This document shows, piece after piece, positions 41,432 through 49,572 of a DNA stretch of 64,000 bases. A program made the position numbers and the translations under genes. Position 1 is the stretch's first letter. Each line of letters begins with the position of its first letter. The DNA comes from Bacteroidales bacterium (GTDB taxonomy: Bacteria; Bacteroidota; Bacteroidia; Bacteroidales; JAIOZK01): NCBI GenBank assembly GCA_021738625.1, contig JAIPBS010000013.1, positions 23,767-87,766 on the forward strand, written 5' to 3'. The notes under the pieces are model-generated. The model was not told where the DNA came from, made no database searches, and saw only the letters and a list, made by a program, of their open reading frames with translations.

Positions 41432-42511
41432 ATGGGTGAATTAAGATTAATGAAAGGCAATGAAGCGATTGGCGAAGCGGCCATACGCGCGGGTGTGGAC
41501 GCCTATTTCGGCTACCCGATCACCCCGCAATCGGAGGTGATCGAATATCTTACCGCTGAAAAACCCGAAGAACGCACGGGTATGGTCGTTTTACAAGCGG
41601 AGAGTGAGATCGCAGCCATCAATATGGTATATGGCGCTGCCGGATCAGGGAAGAAGGTCATGACCTCTTCTTCCAGCCCCGGTATTAGCCTCAAGATGGA
41701 AGGTATTTCTTATATGGCGGGAGCGGAGCTTCCCTGTGTTGTTTTGAACGTAGTACGCGGAGGCCCAGGCCTGGGAACCATACAGCCTTCACAGGCGGAT
41801 TACTTTCAGGCAGTGAAAGGCGGAGGCCATGGTGATTACAAGATGATCGTGCTGGCGCCTGCCTCGGTGCAGGAAATGGCTGATTTTGTTCAAACCGGAT
41901 TTGATCTGGCCTTTAAATACAAAACACCTGTAATGCTTCTTTCCGATGGCGTGATCGGGCAGATGATGGAAAAAGTGGAGTTAAACGATGCCGTCCCACG
42001 CTGGACCGAAGAGGAGATCGTAGAAAAGAGCTCCTGGGCCACAACGGGAAAGAAAGGAAGGGAGCGAAACATCATTACTTCTCTCGACCTGGACCCCTCA
42101 AGTCAGGAAAAACACAATCAAAAACTTCAGGCCAAATACAGGGAGATCATTGAAAAGGAAGTACGCTTCGAAGAATTTCAGTGCGACGACGCAGAATATC
42201 TTTTCATCGCATACGGATCCAGTTCCCGAATTGCACAGAAAGCCGTTAAGATCGCATGCGAAAGAGGACATAAGGTTGGCTTACTCAGGCCGATTACATT
42301 GTTCCCATTCCCCGAAAAGAAAATTCAGCAGATGATCGCGCAGCTTAAAGGCATACTCACACTTGAACTGAGTGCAGGACAAATGATTGAAGACGTACGT
42401 CTGGCAGTTGAAGGGAAAATACCTGTTAAACACTACGGCCGTATGGGAGGAATTATTTTTACGCCTGCTGAGATCGTTGAAGCACTTGAACAAAAAATTA
42501 TCGGAGGTTAG
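41432..42511 (+). CDS. korA: 2-oxoacid:ferredoxin oxidoreductase, alpha subunit (KorA/VorB)
   Basis: A 359-residue alpha subunit. LMKGNEAIGEAAIRAG and DAYFGYPITPQSEVIEYL are the family start; QAESEIAAINMVYGAAGSGK (seen in part) and ARAGPGLG-like RGGPGLGTIQPSQADYFQA shape the active site. Alpha subunits of this type are labelled KorA (2-oxoglutarate) or VorB (3-methyl-2-oxobutanoate), which cannot be told apart here. It lies 21 bases after the delta gene and overlaps nothing; the beta gene follows 1 base later. Confidence 0.9.
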   Translation: MGELRLMKGNEAIGEAAIRAGVDAYFGYPITPQSEVIEYLTAEKPEERTGMVVLQAESEIAAINMVYGAAGSGKKVMTSSSSPGISLKMEGISYMAGAELPCVVLNVVRGGPGLGTIQPSQADYFQAVKGGGHGDYKMIVLAPASVQEMADFVQTGFDLAFKYKTPVMLLSDGVIGQMMEKVELNDAVPRWTEEEIVEKSSWATTGKKGRERNIITSLDLDPSSQEKHNQKLQAKYREIIEKEVRFEEFQCDDAEYLFIAYGSSSRIAQKAVKIACERGHKVGLLRPITLFPFPEKKIQQMIAQLKGILTLELSAGQMIEDVRLAVEGKIPVKHYGRMGGIIFTPAEIVEALEQKIIGG

Positions 42512-42512
42512 C

Positions 42513-43313
42513 ATGAAAGAAGAAAATATAACTACTACAGATATTATATCCGACGAAAACCTGGTCTATAAGAAAACAGACTTGATGACGGATAAAACGC
42601 TTAGCTATTGTCCGGGTTGCGGTCATGGCACCGCGCACCGTATCATCATGGAGGTGGTTGAGGAAATGGACATGACCGAAGACACCATCGGAATTGCACC
42701 GGTTGGATGTTCGGTACTTGCTTACGAATTTATGAACATCGACATGCAGCAGGCCGCTCATGGACGAGCTCCCGCACTTGCCACGGGCATCAAAAGAACC
42801 TGGCCCGACAAAATGATTTTTACCTACCAGGGCGACGGCGACCTGGCTGCCATTGGAACCGCTGAAACCATTCATGCCTGTAATCGCGGCGAAAACTTTT
42901 TGATCGTGTTTATCAACAACGGCATTTATGGTATGACCGGCGGGCAAATGGCTCCCACTACCCTGCCCGGTATGAAATCAAGCACTTCCCCCTACGGACG
43001 TGATGTGAAACTGATGGGCAACCCGCTCAAAATAACGGAACTGGTTGCCGAATTGCCCGGCACCTATTATGTGACAAGGCAGGCAGTGCATACACCGGCC
43101 AACGTGAGAAAAACAAAGAGAGCCATCAAAACCGCTTTTAAAAACCAAATGGAAAACAAAGGCGGCCTGAATTTCGTGGAAATCGTTTCCAATTGCAACT
43201 CAGGTTGGAAAATGTCGCCGGTTGACGCCAACAACTGGATGGTGGAAAACATGTTCCCATTTTATCCTTTGGGCGACATCAAGTTGGATGGTGAAAAAGT
43301 CAATAAAGAATAA
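42513..43313 (+). CDS. korB: 2-oxoacid:ferredoxin oxidoreductase, beta (TPP-binding) subunit
   Basis: A 266-residue TPP-binding subunit. The cluster/TPP entrance motif YCPGCGHGTAHR and the TPP-binding stretch GDGDLAAIGTAETIHACNRG ... NNGIYGMTGGQMAPTT are visible. The frame is open from 42387, but the ATG at 42513 has a GGAGG seven bases before it and begins 1 base after the alpha stop, which fits translational coupling. The enzyme oxidatively decarboxylates a 2-oxoacid with CoA, or runs the reverse carboxylation. Confidence 0.92.
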   Translation: MKEENITTTDIISDENLVYKKTDLMTDKTLSYCPGCGHGTAHRIIMEVVEEMDMTEDTIGIAPVGCSVLAYEFMNIDMQQAAHGRAPALATGIKRTWPDKMIFTYQGDGDLAAIGTAETIHACNRGENFLIVFINNGIYGMTGGQMAPTTLPGMKSSTSPYGRDVKLMGNPLKITELVAELPGTYYVTRQAVHTPANVRKTKRAIKTAFKNQMENKGGLNFVEIVSNCNSGWKMSPVDANNWMVENMFPFYPLGDIKLDGEKVNKE

Positions 43314-43336
43314 TAACGGTAAAATCCAGAACAGAT

Positions 43337-43891
43337 ATGACTGAAGAAATTATTATTGCAGGATTTGGCGGACAGGGTGTTCTTTCTATGGGTAAGATAC
43401 TTTCCTATTCAGGGATCATGCAGGGACAGGAAGTTTCCTGGATGCCTTCATACGGCCCTGAGATGCGTGGTGGCACGGCCAATGTTACGGTGATTGTCAG
43501 CGATGAAAGGGTTAGTTCACCCATCCTGAACGAGTTCGATACCGCCATCATCCTCAACCAGCAATCGATGGATAAGTTTGAGAGCGCCGTAAAACCGGGC
43601 GGCTTTCTGCTTTATGATCCAAACGGCATCAGCCGTCATCCCGAAAGAAAAGACATCAATATATTCAGGATCACCGGCGCCAAACTGGCTTCCCAGATGG
43701 GAAACACCAAGGTGTTTAATATGGTGGTGCTGGGTGCCTATTTAAAAATGCGCCCCATCCTCGAATACGATAAAGTGGTGGAAGGCCTTAAAAAATCGCT
43801 TCCCGAAAGGTATCACAAACTGATCCCTTTAAATGAGGAAGCCATTAAAAAAGGCCTCGACAATCTTGAAGAAGTACACAAGTTGAATTAG
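43337..43891 (+). CDS. korC: 2-oxoacid:ferredoxin oxidoreductase, gamma subunit
   Basis: A 184-residue gamma subunit with the Rossmann-like CoA-binding opening IIIAGFGGQGVLSMGKILS and the substrate-side SYGPEMRGGTANVTVIVS. Length and order are normal, so the complex is complete: delta, alpha, beta and gamma. It is followed by a strong terminator. Confidence 0.93.
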   Translation: MTEEIIIAGFGGQGVLSMGKILSYSGIMQGQEVSWMPSYGPEMRGGTANVTVIVSDERVSSPILNEFDTAIILNQQSMDKFESAVKPGGFLLYDPNGISRHPERKDINIFRITGAKLASQMGNTKVFNMVVLGAYLKMRPILEYDKVVEGLKKSLPERYHKLIPLNEEAIKKGLDNLEEVHKLN

Positions 43892-43911
43892 TCCCAATAT
43901 TCAGGCAGAAG

Positions 43912-43952
43912 AAAAACCCGCCCGATTTCGAAAGCCAGGGCGGGTTTTTTTT
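43912..43952 (+). terminator. Intrinsic terminator of the korDABC operon
   Basis: CCCGCCC and GGGCGGG pair around a 14-base loop, flanked by A5 before and T8 after. The stem is 12 bp with the A/T flanks. It also faces the end of the leftward BON-domain gene and may serve both. Confidence 0.88.
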
Positions 43953-43974
43953 ATTGCATCAAACGGGAATTTGA

Positions 43975-45489
43975 TCAATAGATTTCAATGTTGTTGATCA
44001 CCACACTGGCGCCGCCTTCGTATGCATTCTGCACAGCCATTTCACGCTCGGCGATGGTCTCAACCTCGCCGGATAGCGTAGCCACCCCCTGATCTACCGT
44101 TATCTTGATATCATCTTCATTAATGAAAGGCGACCACCAGAACTGGTTCTCAATGGATGCCTTTATTTCATCGTCACTTACGGGATGCGAATAAAGGGTA
44201 ATGCCATAATCTTTCGGATAGGTAGTATTCCAGTTGTAATAATCATAATAGTAATCCCGGTTTTGCATGGTGTAAGCGTCTCTTACATTCAGATAGTTTT
44301 TCACGTCAACCACACCATAAACCCTGCTTGTAATATCCTCGGCCTGTGACTTTTCAAAATAACTGTCCACCTCTCCATCCAGGTAAACAATTCCGTTAAC
44401 GGCGTCCACATCAATTTCGAAACGCTCAACATAGGGATCCATCAACAAGGCATGCGATACATCGTTGATTAGTTCCACATCGGCAGGTACCTCAGGCCTG
44501 ACTTTGATCAGATTGGTCACCATTGTAACGCCCACTACATTTCTTGCTGTTCGCTTGGCTGCACGTTTTGCTTTCAGGTTATCGACCGTACCCTTTAGGG
44601 TGACATTTGCATCTTTAACAATAACTTTGATATCGAAGGAATTCACCCGTGGATCATACCAGAAAGCATCTTTCACCGCTTCTTCAATAGCTTCATCCGA
44701 TTTTTCTGAATATTTGTCTTTTCTCAGATTGGGATTTCTGGCCCAGTATCTCACTTTTAAATCGGTAGTGTCAACATTTTCAACTCCTGTTGTATGGGCA
44801 ATAACTGCCGCCTCATATTTTTCAGCAGCGCTTCCGACTATGCCGTCAAGTTCAACCACACCGTTTTTAACGCTTACATCAATCAGGGAGTTATCCACCA
44901 TGATGCTGTTATCGAGTGCACGGATCACTCCCTTTTTGATTTCCGGATCGGGTCGGTTGACAGTGTATTCAAACGCAATGTTGTTTTCAACAGCTGTGAC
45001 GCCTTTAACTTGTTTGACAACGTCTTCGGCCAGCTGTTTCTCATGCCAGGATTCCACTTTGCCAAATAAATCGATCACCCCGTTATTGGCTTCCACATCA
45101 ACTTCGTACGAATCTGTTGCAGGATCGTTCAGCAGTGCTTCTTTTACCTGCTCTTTCAATTCATCATCCTCAACATCCGGCGTCCGAACGTCGATTTCAT
45201 TCACAACCGCACGCACGCCTTTTATGGTGCGTGCAATTGCTGCGGCTCTGTCTTTCGCCAATATATTGGGCACGCTGCCTGCAAGGGTGACTACGCCTTC
45301 ATATGTGGAAACATCGATCATATATGAAGGGACATCATCCCGGATGATCAATTCGGTTTCCACGGCAGTGGTGATCCTTTCATCGGAGATCTTCTCTTCC
45401 TCTTGCGCCATTGCGCCGGTTGCGCCAAGGGCTAGCAGTAAGATAAAAACTGTTTTGAAGATATTTTTCATTGTTTTCATGTAGTTCAT
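43975..45489 (-). CDS. Exported protein with six BON domains
   Basis: A protein of about 504 residues with a signal peptide (MKNIFKTVFILLLALGATGAMAQ, seen in part) and then six BON (OsmY/nodulation) domains in tandem, each ~70 residues with the form (D)xxIDVxxxxGVVxLxGxV...A...A..(V)xGVxxVxNxI. OsmY-type proteins bind phospholipids and protect the envelope under osmotic stress; most have one or two such domains. Between domains 5 and 6 is a Tyr-rich linker (NRDYYYDYYNWNTTYP). Starts are ambiguous (45501, 45489, 45480); the GGAGG at 45496 fits 45489 best. Confidence 0.85.
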   Translation of the reverse strand: MNYMKTMKNIFKTVFILLLALGATGAMAQEEEKISDERITTAVETELIIRDDVPSYMIDVSTYEGVVTLAGSVPNILAKDRAAAIARTIKGVRAVVNEIDVRTPDVEDDELKEQVKEALLNDPATDSYEVDVEANNGVIDLFGKVESWHEKQLAEDVVKQVKGVTAVENNIAFEYTVNRPDPEIKKGVIRALDNSIMVDNSLIDVSVKNGVVELDGIVGSAAEKYEAAVIAHTTGVENVDTTDLKVRYWARNPNLRKDKYSEKSDEAIEEAVKDAFWYDPRVNSFDIKVIVKDANVTLKGTVDNLKAKRAAKRTARNVVGVTMVTNLIKVRPEVPADVELINDVSHALLMDPYVERFEIDVDAVNGIVYLDGEVDSYFEKSQAEDITSRVYGVVDVKNYLNVRDAYTMQNRDYYYDYYNWNTTYPKDYGITLYSHPVSDDEIKASIENQFWWSPFINEDDIKITVDQGVATLSGEVETIAEREMAVQNAYEGGASVVINNIEIY

Positions 45490-45509
45490 CATTTCCTCCA
45501 TTTATTTTT

Positions 45510-45893
45510 TTAATATGCTGCAATACCATAAATTATAACCGCTGCCAGCACAATAATGCTGACCCAGAAAAACATACCCACAATAGCCGGTTCTCTTTCG
45601 GGTTCCGGCTCGGGCTCGTTCACCACAATGCGTGTGGGTCGTTCGGGTGGGGTGGATGCGGCCATAATAATAGCGAGTACGATTCCCAGAATAATGATGG
45701 GAACCCAGGCCACATCAAGCCAGGTCGGTCCAATGGGCGTCAGCCAGAGTGCTCCCGCCCAGATCACCAGGAACATCACCAGGAAAAAGGTCCAAAAGTT
45801 TCCCCAGGGGCCTCTGCTCCTGAAGCCGTAGAAGAAAATCACCGTGATGATTAGAGCAATTAGAAATGAAATCAATGCGCTGTAAAAATCCAT
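45510..45893 (-). CDS. Small membrane protein
   Basis: A 127-residue protein with about four membrane helices (ALISFLIALIITVIFFYGF, FWTFFLVMFLVIWAGALWL, VAWVPIIILGIVLAIIMAA, GMFFWVSIIVLAAVIIYGI) and a Pro/Glu-rich loop (EPEPEPEREP) before the last. I do not recognise it. The frame is open to 45935; the Met at 45893 begins the first helix. It lies 20 bases upstream of the BON-domain gene and is probably cotranscribed with it, which suggests an envelope-stress role. Confidence 0.7.
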   Translation of the reverse strand: MDFYSALISFLIALIITVIFFYGFRSRGPWGNFWTFFLVMFLVIWAGALWLTPIGPTWLDVAWVPIIILGIVLAIIMAASTPPERPTRIVVNEPEPEPEREPAIVGMFFWVSIIVLAAVIIYGIAAY

Positions 45894-46130
45894 GTCTCTT
45901 TGTTTTTGGTTTTCTCTATGTTGTGAGAAAAGCATTCCAATTTGTTTGGTTTGTTATTGCCGGAAATCTCATACTTAGATAAGCGCCTGCCGACAGATGC
46001 TTTGAGCAATGTTGACGCTAGCGTCGGAAAGCTCAAATCAAAATATTTCGTGGAAGAAATTCCACAGCTTTCAACATATGATCTTTCAGCAGTTGCAACA
46101 AAATATTCATTAAAGAAAAGTTATTTTTGT

Positions 46131-46718
46131 ATGAATCCAAATTTGGCAATTATGATACCATCTGATGTAATCGCTATGATCCGAAAAGGGAACCAAACCT
46201 TTCTTGAAAACAAACAGGCTGATTATTTTAAAAATCATGCCGGTGCACAATCACCTTTGATCACCTTGCTAACCTGCTCCGATTCAAGGGTGCAACCAAC
46301 GACCATTTTACCCGATCCGGTCAACAAAATTTTCAGCATTCAAAACATCGGCAACCAGGTATCCAATTCGGAGGGCAGCCTGGATTACGGCATTCTTCAT
46401 TTGAAAACCCCTGTGCTGCTGATCCTGGGTCATGCAGATTGCGGCGCCATTAAAGCCTACGCTGCCGGTTTTGATAAAGAACCCAGAACCATCCAAAGAG
46501 AACTCAATAATCTGCACCCCGCTTTTTTGAATGAAACGGAAGATATGGGCATCATCGAAAGGATCAGGAAAAACATCAATTACCAGGTGCAGGTGGCGCA
46601 GGCCAAGTATTCGGAACAGGTTAAAAAAGGCGAGCTTGCCATCGTGGGAGCCTTTTACGATTTTGCGAATAGCCTGGGTGAAGGACACGGGAAGTTGCAT
46701 TTGCTAAACGCACTCTGA
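46131..46718 (+). CDS. Beta-class carbonic anhydrase
   Basis: A 195-residue beta carbonic anhydrase. The zinc ligands are visible: Cys and Asp-Arg in TCSDSRVQPT and His-x2-Cys in GHADCGAIKAY. It interconverts CO2 and bicarbonate. The start is uncertain. TATTTTTG at 46122-46129 matches the minus-7 box, which favours Met 46152, while Met 46131 is also in frame; the frame stays open back to 45942, and those extra 63 residues look protein-like (see findings). Confidence 0.88.
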   Translation: MNPNLAIMIPSDVIAMIRKGNQTFLENKQADYFKNHAGAQSPLITLLTCSDSRVQPTTILPDPVNKIFSIQNIGNQVSNSEGSLDYGILHLKTPVLLILGHADCGAIKAYAAGFDKEPRTIQRELNNLHPAFLNETEDMGIIERIRKNINYQVQVAQAKYSEQVKKGELAIVGAFYDFANSLGEGHGKLHLLNAL

Positions 46719-46721
46719 TTT

Positions 46722-47098
46722 TAGCCTCGAATGCACGAATAAAAGGGAGTGGCAATTACACAAATAGTTTAGACACGAAAACACAAAATAAATTTTCACT
46801 ACTGTCCGGGTAAATTTGGGGAGATTCCTCGCTTCGGAATGACAGTGTTTTCAGAGGCTTGGAAGGGGGTTGGGGGTAGTACGGCGGCTTTGCCGCTGTA
46901 CTACCCCCAACCCCCTTTGTATCTCCCAAATAGCAGGTCATTCCGAGCGAAGCGAGGAATCCCGTTGCGTTTAACCGGATAGTAGTGATAAATTTTATTT
47001 GTTAGCCGACTGATTAACCGGCCTTCCTGCAACGATTATTCTTACAAAAAATAATTCGTGTAATTCCTGTAAAAGACTTATTCGTGCATTCGTGGCTA
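46722..47098. repeat. Outer palindromic element with 21-bp inverted ends
   Basis: The left end (46722-46742, TAGCC...CACGAATAA) and the right end (47078-47098) are inverted copies matching at 20 of 21 positions. Next to the ends AATTACAC and GTGTAATT also pair. The element starts 3 bases after the carbonic anhydrase stop, and a second palindromic element lies inside it. There is no coding frame of note. Confidence 0.8.
46787..46999. repeat. Inner MITE-like palindromic element
   Basis: It nests three pairs of inverted repeats: ends AATAAA-TTTTCACTACTGTCCGG against a matching right end; GATTCCTCGCTTCGGAATGA against TCATTCCGAGCGAAGCGAGG; and in the middle GGGGGTTGGGGGTAGTAC against GTACTACCCCCAACCCCC around GGCGGCTTTGCCGCT. 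RNA from either strand would fold into one long rod. It looks inserted in the outer element. Confidence 0.8.
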
Positions 47099-47141
47099 CC
47101 TTCCAATAATAAAATCACAATTCCCCGTTTTTATTTTAACA

Positions 47142-47906
47142 ATGAACAATCATTTCTCAAACAAGAACCTGAAGGACTTCCTGGAGTTCAAGTACCGGCA
47201 ATACAACCGGCCTGAGTTTATTGAATGCGATCCTGTGAGTGTTCCGCATCAGTTCAAAAAAAAGGAAGACTTTGAGGTTGCCGGTTTTCTCACGGCCACC
47301 ATTGCCTGGGGACAGCGTAAAACCATCATCAGAAATGCACTGTCTATGCTGGAAAGAATGGAATTTGAGCCGCATGATTTCATCCTGAACTCAACAGCCC
47401 CCGAAAAGATCAAATTCACCACCTTTGTTCACCGCACCTTCAATGGAATCGACTGCGTTTATTTTCTCACCTCTTTGCAAAACATCTATCAAAACCATAA
47501 CGGACTTGAAAACTGTTTTAAAGGCAATAATGTAAAGAAAGCCATCCTCAATTTCAGGAAAGTCTTTTTTGAGCTCCCCCACCCTGCCCGCACCGAAAAG
47601 CATGTGGCCAACCCCACCGCCGGGTCCTCCGCCAAAAGGATCAATATGTTTTTGCGGTGGATGGTAAGGAAAGATAAGCAGGGAGTGGATTTTGGCCTCT
47701 GGAACCAAATCCGCCCATCGGAACTTTTCTGCCCGCTGGACGTCCACTCAGGCCGGGTAGCCCGCAAACTGGGCCTGCTCAGCAGAAAGCAAAACGACTG
47801 GAAAGCAGTTGAGGAACTAACCGCAAACCTCAGAAAGCTTGACGCCTGCGATCCCGTTAAATATGACTATGCTTTGTTTGGGCTGGGGGTGTTTGAAGGG
47901 TTTTAG
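47142..47906 (+). CDS. TIGR02757-family protein
   Basis: A 254-residue protein matching the TIGR02757 family: CDPVSVPHQFKKKEDFEVAGFL, given in part, TATIAWGQRKTIIRNA, NPTAGSSAKRINMFLRWMVR, CPLDVHSGRVARKLGLLSRK and the closing DPVKYDYALFGLGVFEG. The C-terminal part resembles helix-hairpin-helix DNA glycosylase-like folds, so a nucleic-acid role is suspected. No experimental function is known to me. It stands alone, after the palindromic element. Confidence 0.88.
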   Translation: MNNHFSNKNLKDFLEFKYRQYNRPEFIECDPVSVPHQFKKKEDFEVAGFLTATIAWGQRKTIIRNALSMLERMEFEPHDFILNSTAPEKIKFTTFVHRTFNGIDCVYFLTSLQNIYQNHNGLENCFKGNNVKKAILNFRKVFFELPHPARTEKHVANPTAGSSAKRINMFLRWMVRKDKQGVDFGLWNQIRPSELFCPLDVHSGRVARKLGLLSRKQNDWKAVEELTANLRKLDACDPVKYDYALFGLGVFEGF

Positions 47907-47923
47907 CCTTATTTCAAAAACAA

Positions 47924-49318
47924 CTATTCATTTTTGACGCATCTAATGCTAAGCGCATCTGTTTCCGGGGTAAGATAGCCTCCGGTTTCACCACTGTCAT
48001 AACTTATCCAAAAGTTCAATTTCATGGTAATCCCCAATGTATTATAATGCCAGAATGAAGCACGATATCCCAGGTTTTGGTATGGACCTCCTACAGACAT
48101 AGAACCGCCAGGCAGCGTGCTAAAACCGCTAATGTTTGTGGCATCGGTATTGGGATCATACCACAGACCGGTTCCCGCTTCTATCGTACCTGTCGTTTTC
48201 ATCTTACCACCGGCTACAGAAGAACCACCAAGCGCGCTAACCAAATCAGTAAATTCATCATGGGAAGGAATGTGCCATCCGAGCGGACAAATGCCCTGGG
48301 AACCTTCGGTCATTGAATATTGCATCATTTCATTCCATTGATATAAGCCACCATATGTATTGCAACTATCTTCCACGTCACGATAACAATACTTCTCAAT
48401 AACATTATTATCTGTTTGCATAACACTGCTGTCTATTCTTGTTCCGACATTAATATTTTGTGCCAACCAACACAGCCCACTTATAGATACGGTGGCATAT
48501 TTTTGCTGATCTCTGATATCAGTCACCGAATCTCCGCAACTAAAGGGGGTTCCAATCGTACCCGATCCGAAGTCCAGTTGTTTCCAATCATAGTAATACG
48601 AGTTGAAGATATATAGACTGTGATCGTCTGTATTGTAAACGATCAATCCATCTACCGGATCACTTATTGAATCAATTTGGTTTTCAGTAAGCCGCGGAAA
48701 CAATACACCTTTGTTGGTTGAACGCACATCAAGCAGGGCAGAGTTTTCAGGCGCTGTTGTTCCAATGCCAACCCTTCCGTCCGTCTCAATGGTGAGGCGG
48801 GCCGTGCTATTGGTGTTGAGTCTTATTTCTTCATAAGCTGATATGGAGTATTCATTCCCTGAGTTTTCATCTTCCATGATGATGGAAAGCAGGTTCTGAT
48901 CATCTCCTGTTATTTTGATATTACCATAGTTAATATGCAGTTTCTCATCGGGTGTGGCCGTTCCAATGCCTACATTCCCATTATTTTCCAGTATGGTATT
49001 AGTACCTGATGTAGACCAGAGTTCTTCCCCTTTTTTAATCTCCTGCCAGCCATTTCCGTTAAAGAACCAGAAACTGCGGGTTTCATTGTCGTAAACCAGC
49101 AATCCTGTTGCCGGGTTTGATATTCCTGTTCTTTCTGAAGAACTCATCCTCGGCACCAACACACCTTTTTCTGTGGATTGGACATCCAGCATGGCGGAGG
49201 CATCGGGTGAACTGCCATCGATGTTGACTGAAATTCCCTGAGCAAGTGAATCAGAAGACAGTAAAAAAAACATTAGAATTGCAAGAATAAAACCCCGTAT
49301 TGTTGCTGCTTTTTCCAT
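47924..49318 (-). CDS. Exported FISUMP-domain protein, paralogue 1
   Basis: A 464-residue protein. After a signal peptide (GFILAILMFFLLSSDSLAQ) comes a short fibre-like module (SPDASAMLDVQSTEKGVLVP, RMSSSERTGISNPATGLLVY), a linker (IKITGDDQNLLSIIMEDE) and a second such module, and then the FISUMP domain (CWLAQNINVGTRI, EKYCY, YGGLYQWNEMMQY, QGICPLGWHIPS, ending SIRCVKN). It lacks the 17-residue head repeats found in paralogues 3 and 4. It is the last of four tandem genes. The role is unknown; cell-surface binding is inferred. Confidence 0.88.
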   Translation of the reverse strand: MEKAATIRGFILAILMFFLLSSDSLAQGISVNIDGSSPDASAMLDVQSTEKGVLVPRMSSSERTGISNPATGLLVYDNETRSFWFFNGNGWQEIKKGEELWSTSGTNTILENNGNVGIGTATPDEKLHINYGNIKITGDDQNLLSIIMEDENSGNEYSISAYEEIRLNTNSTARLTIETDGRVGIGTTAPENSALLDVRSTNKGVLFPRLTENQIDSISDPVDGLIVYNTDDHSLYIFNSYYYDWKQLDFGSGTIGTPFSCGDSVTDIRDQQKYATVSISGLCWLAQNINVGTRIDSSVMQTDNNVIEKYCYRDVEDSCNTYGGLYQWNEMMQYSMTEGSQGICPLGWHIPSHDEFTDLVSALGGSSVAGGKMKTTGTIEAGTGLWYDPNTDATNISGFSTLPGGSMSVGGPYQNLGYRASFWHYNTLGITMKLNFWISYDSGETGGYLTPETDALSIRCVKNE

Positions 49319-49572
49319 AAGATTAATTTTTTTTGGTGAACATAATGAACCAGCTCCGTTTCATGGTGGTTCAACCAGAGGTTAAATATATGAATATAAA
49401 TTTGTTTACGGAAGAAATGGCTTTCAAACGTCAATAAAAAACCACCGGCGCGGTTAGAAGCAACCAAAGCGCCAATGGTAAGGGGGATGGAAAGAAGCGG
49501 TCTGATAGAACCCATGCGTAATATCATAATGCTTTTAATATGAATTGCAAGACCCATGATTTAGGTTATTTT

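Noticed and set aside
44465..45484. Long open frame on the + strand opposite the BON-domain gene
   Set aside because: It is the antisense shadow of a repetitive coding region, serine/threonine-rich with no recognisable domain.
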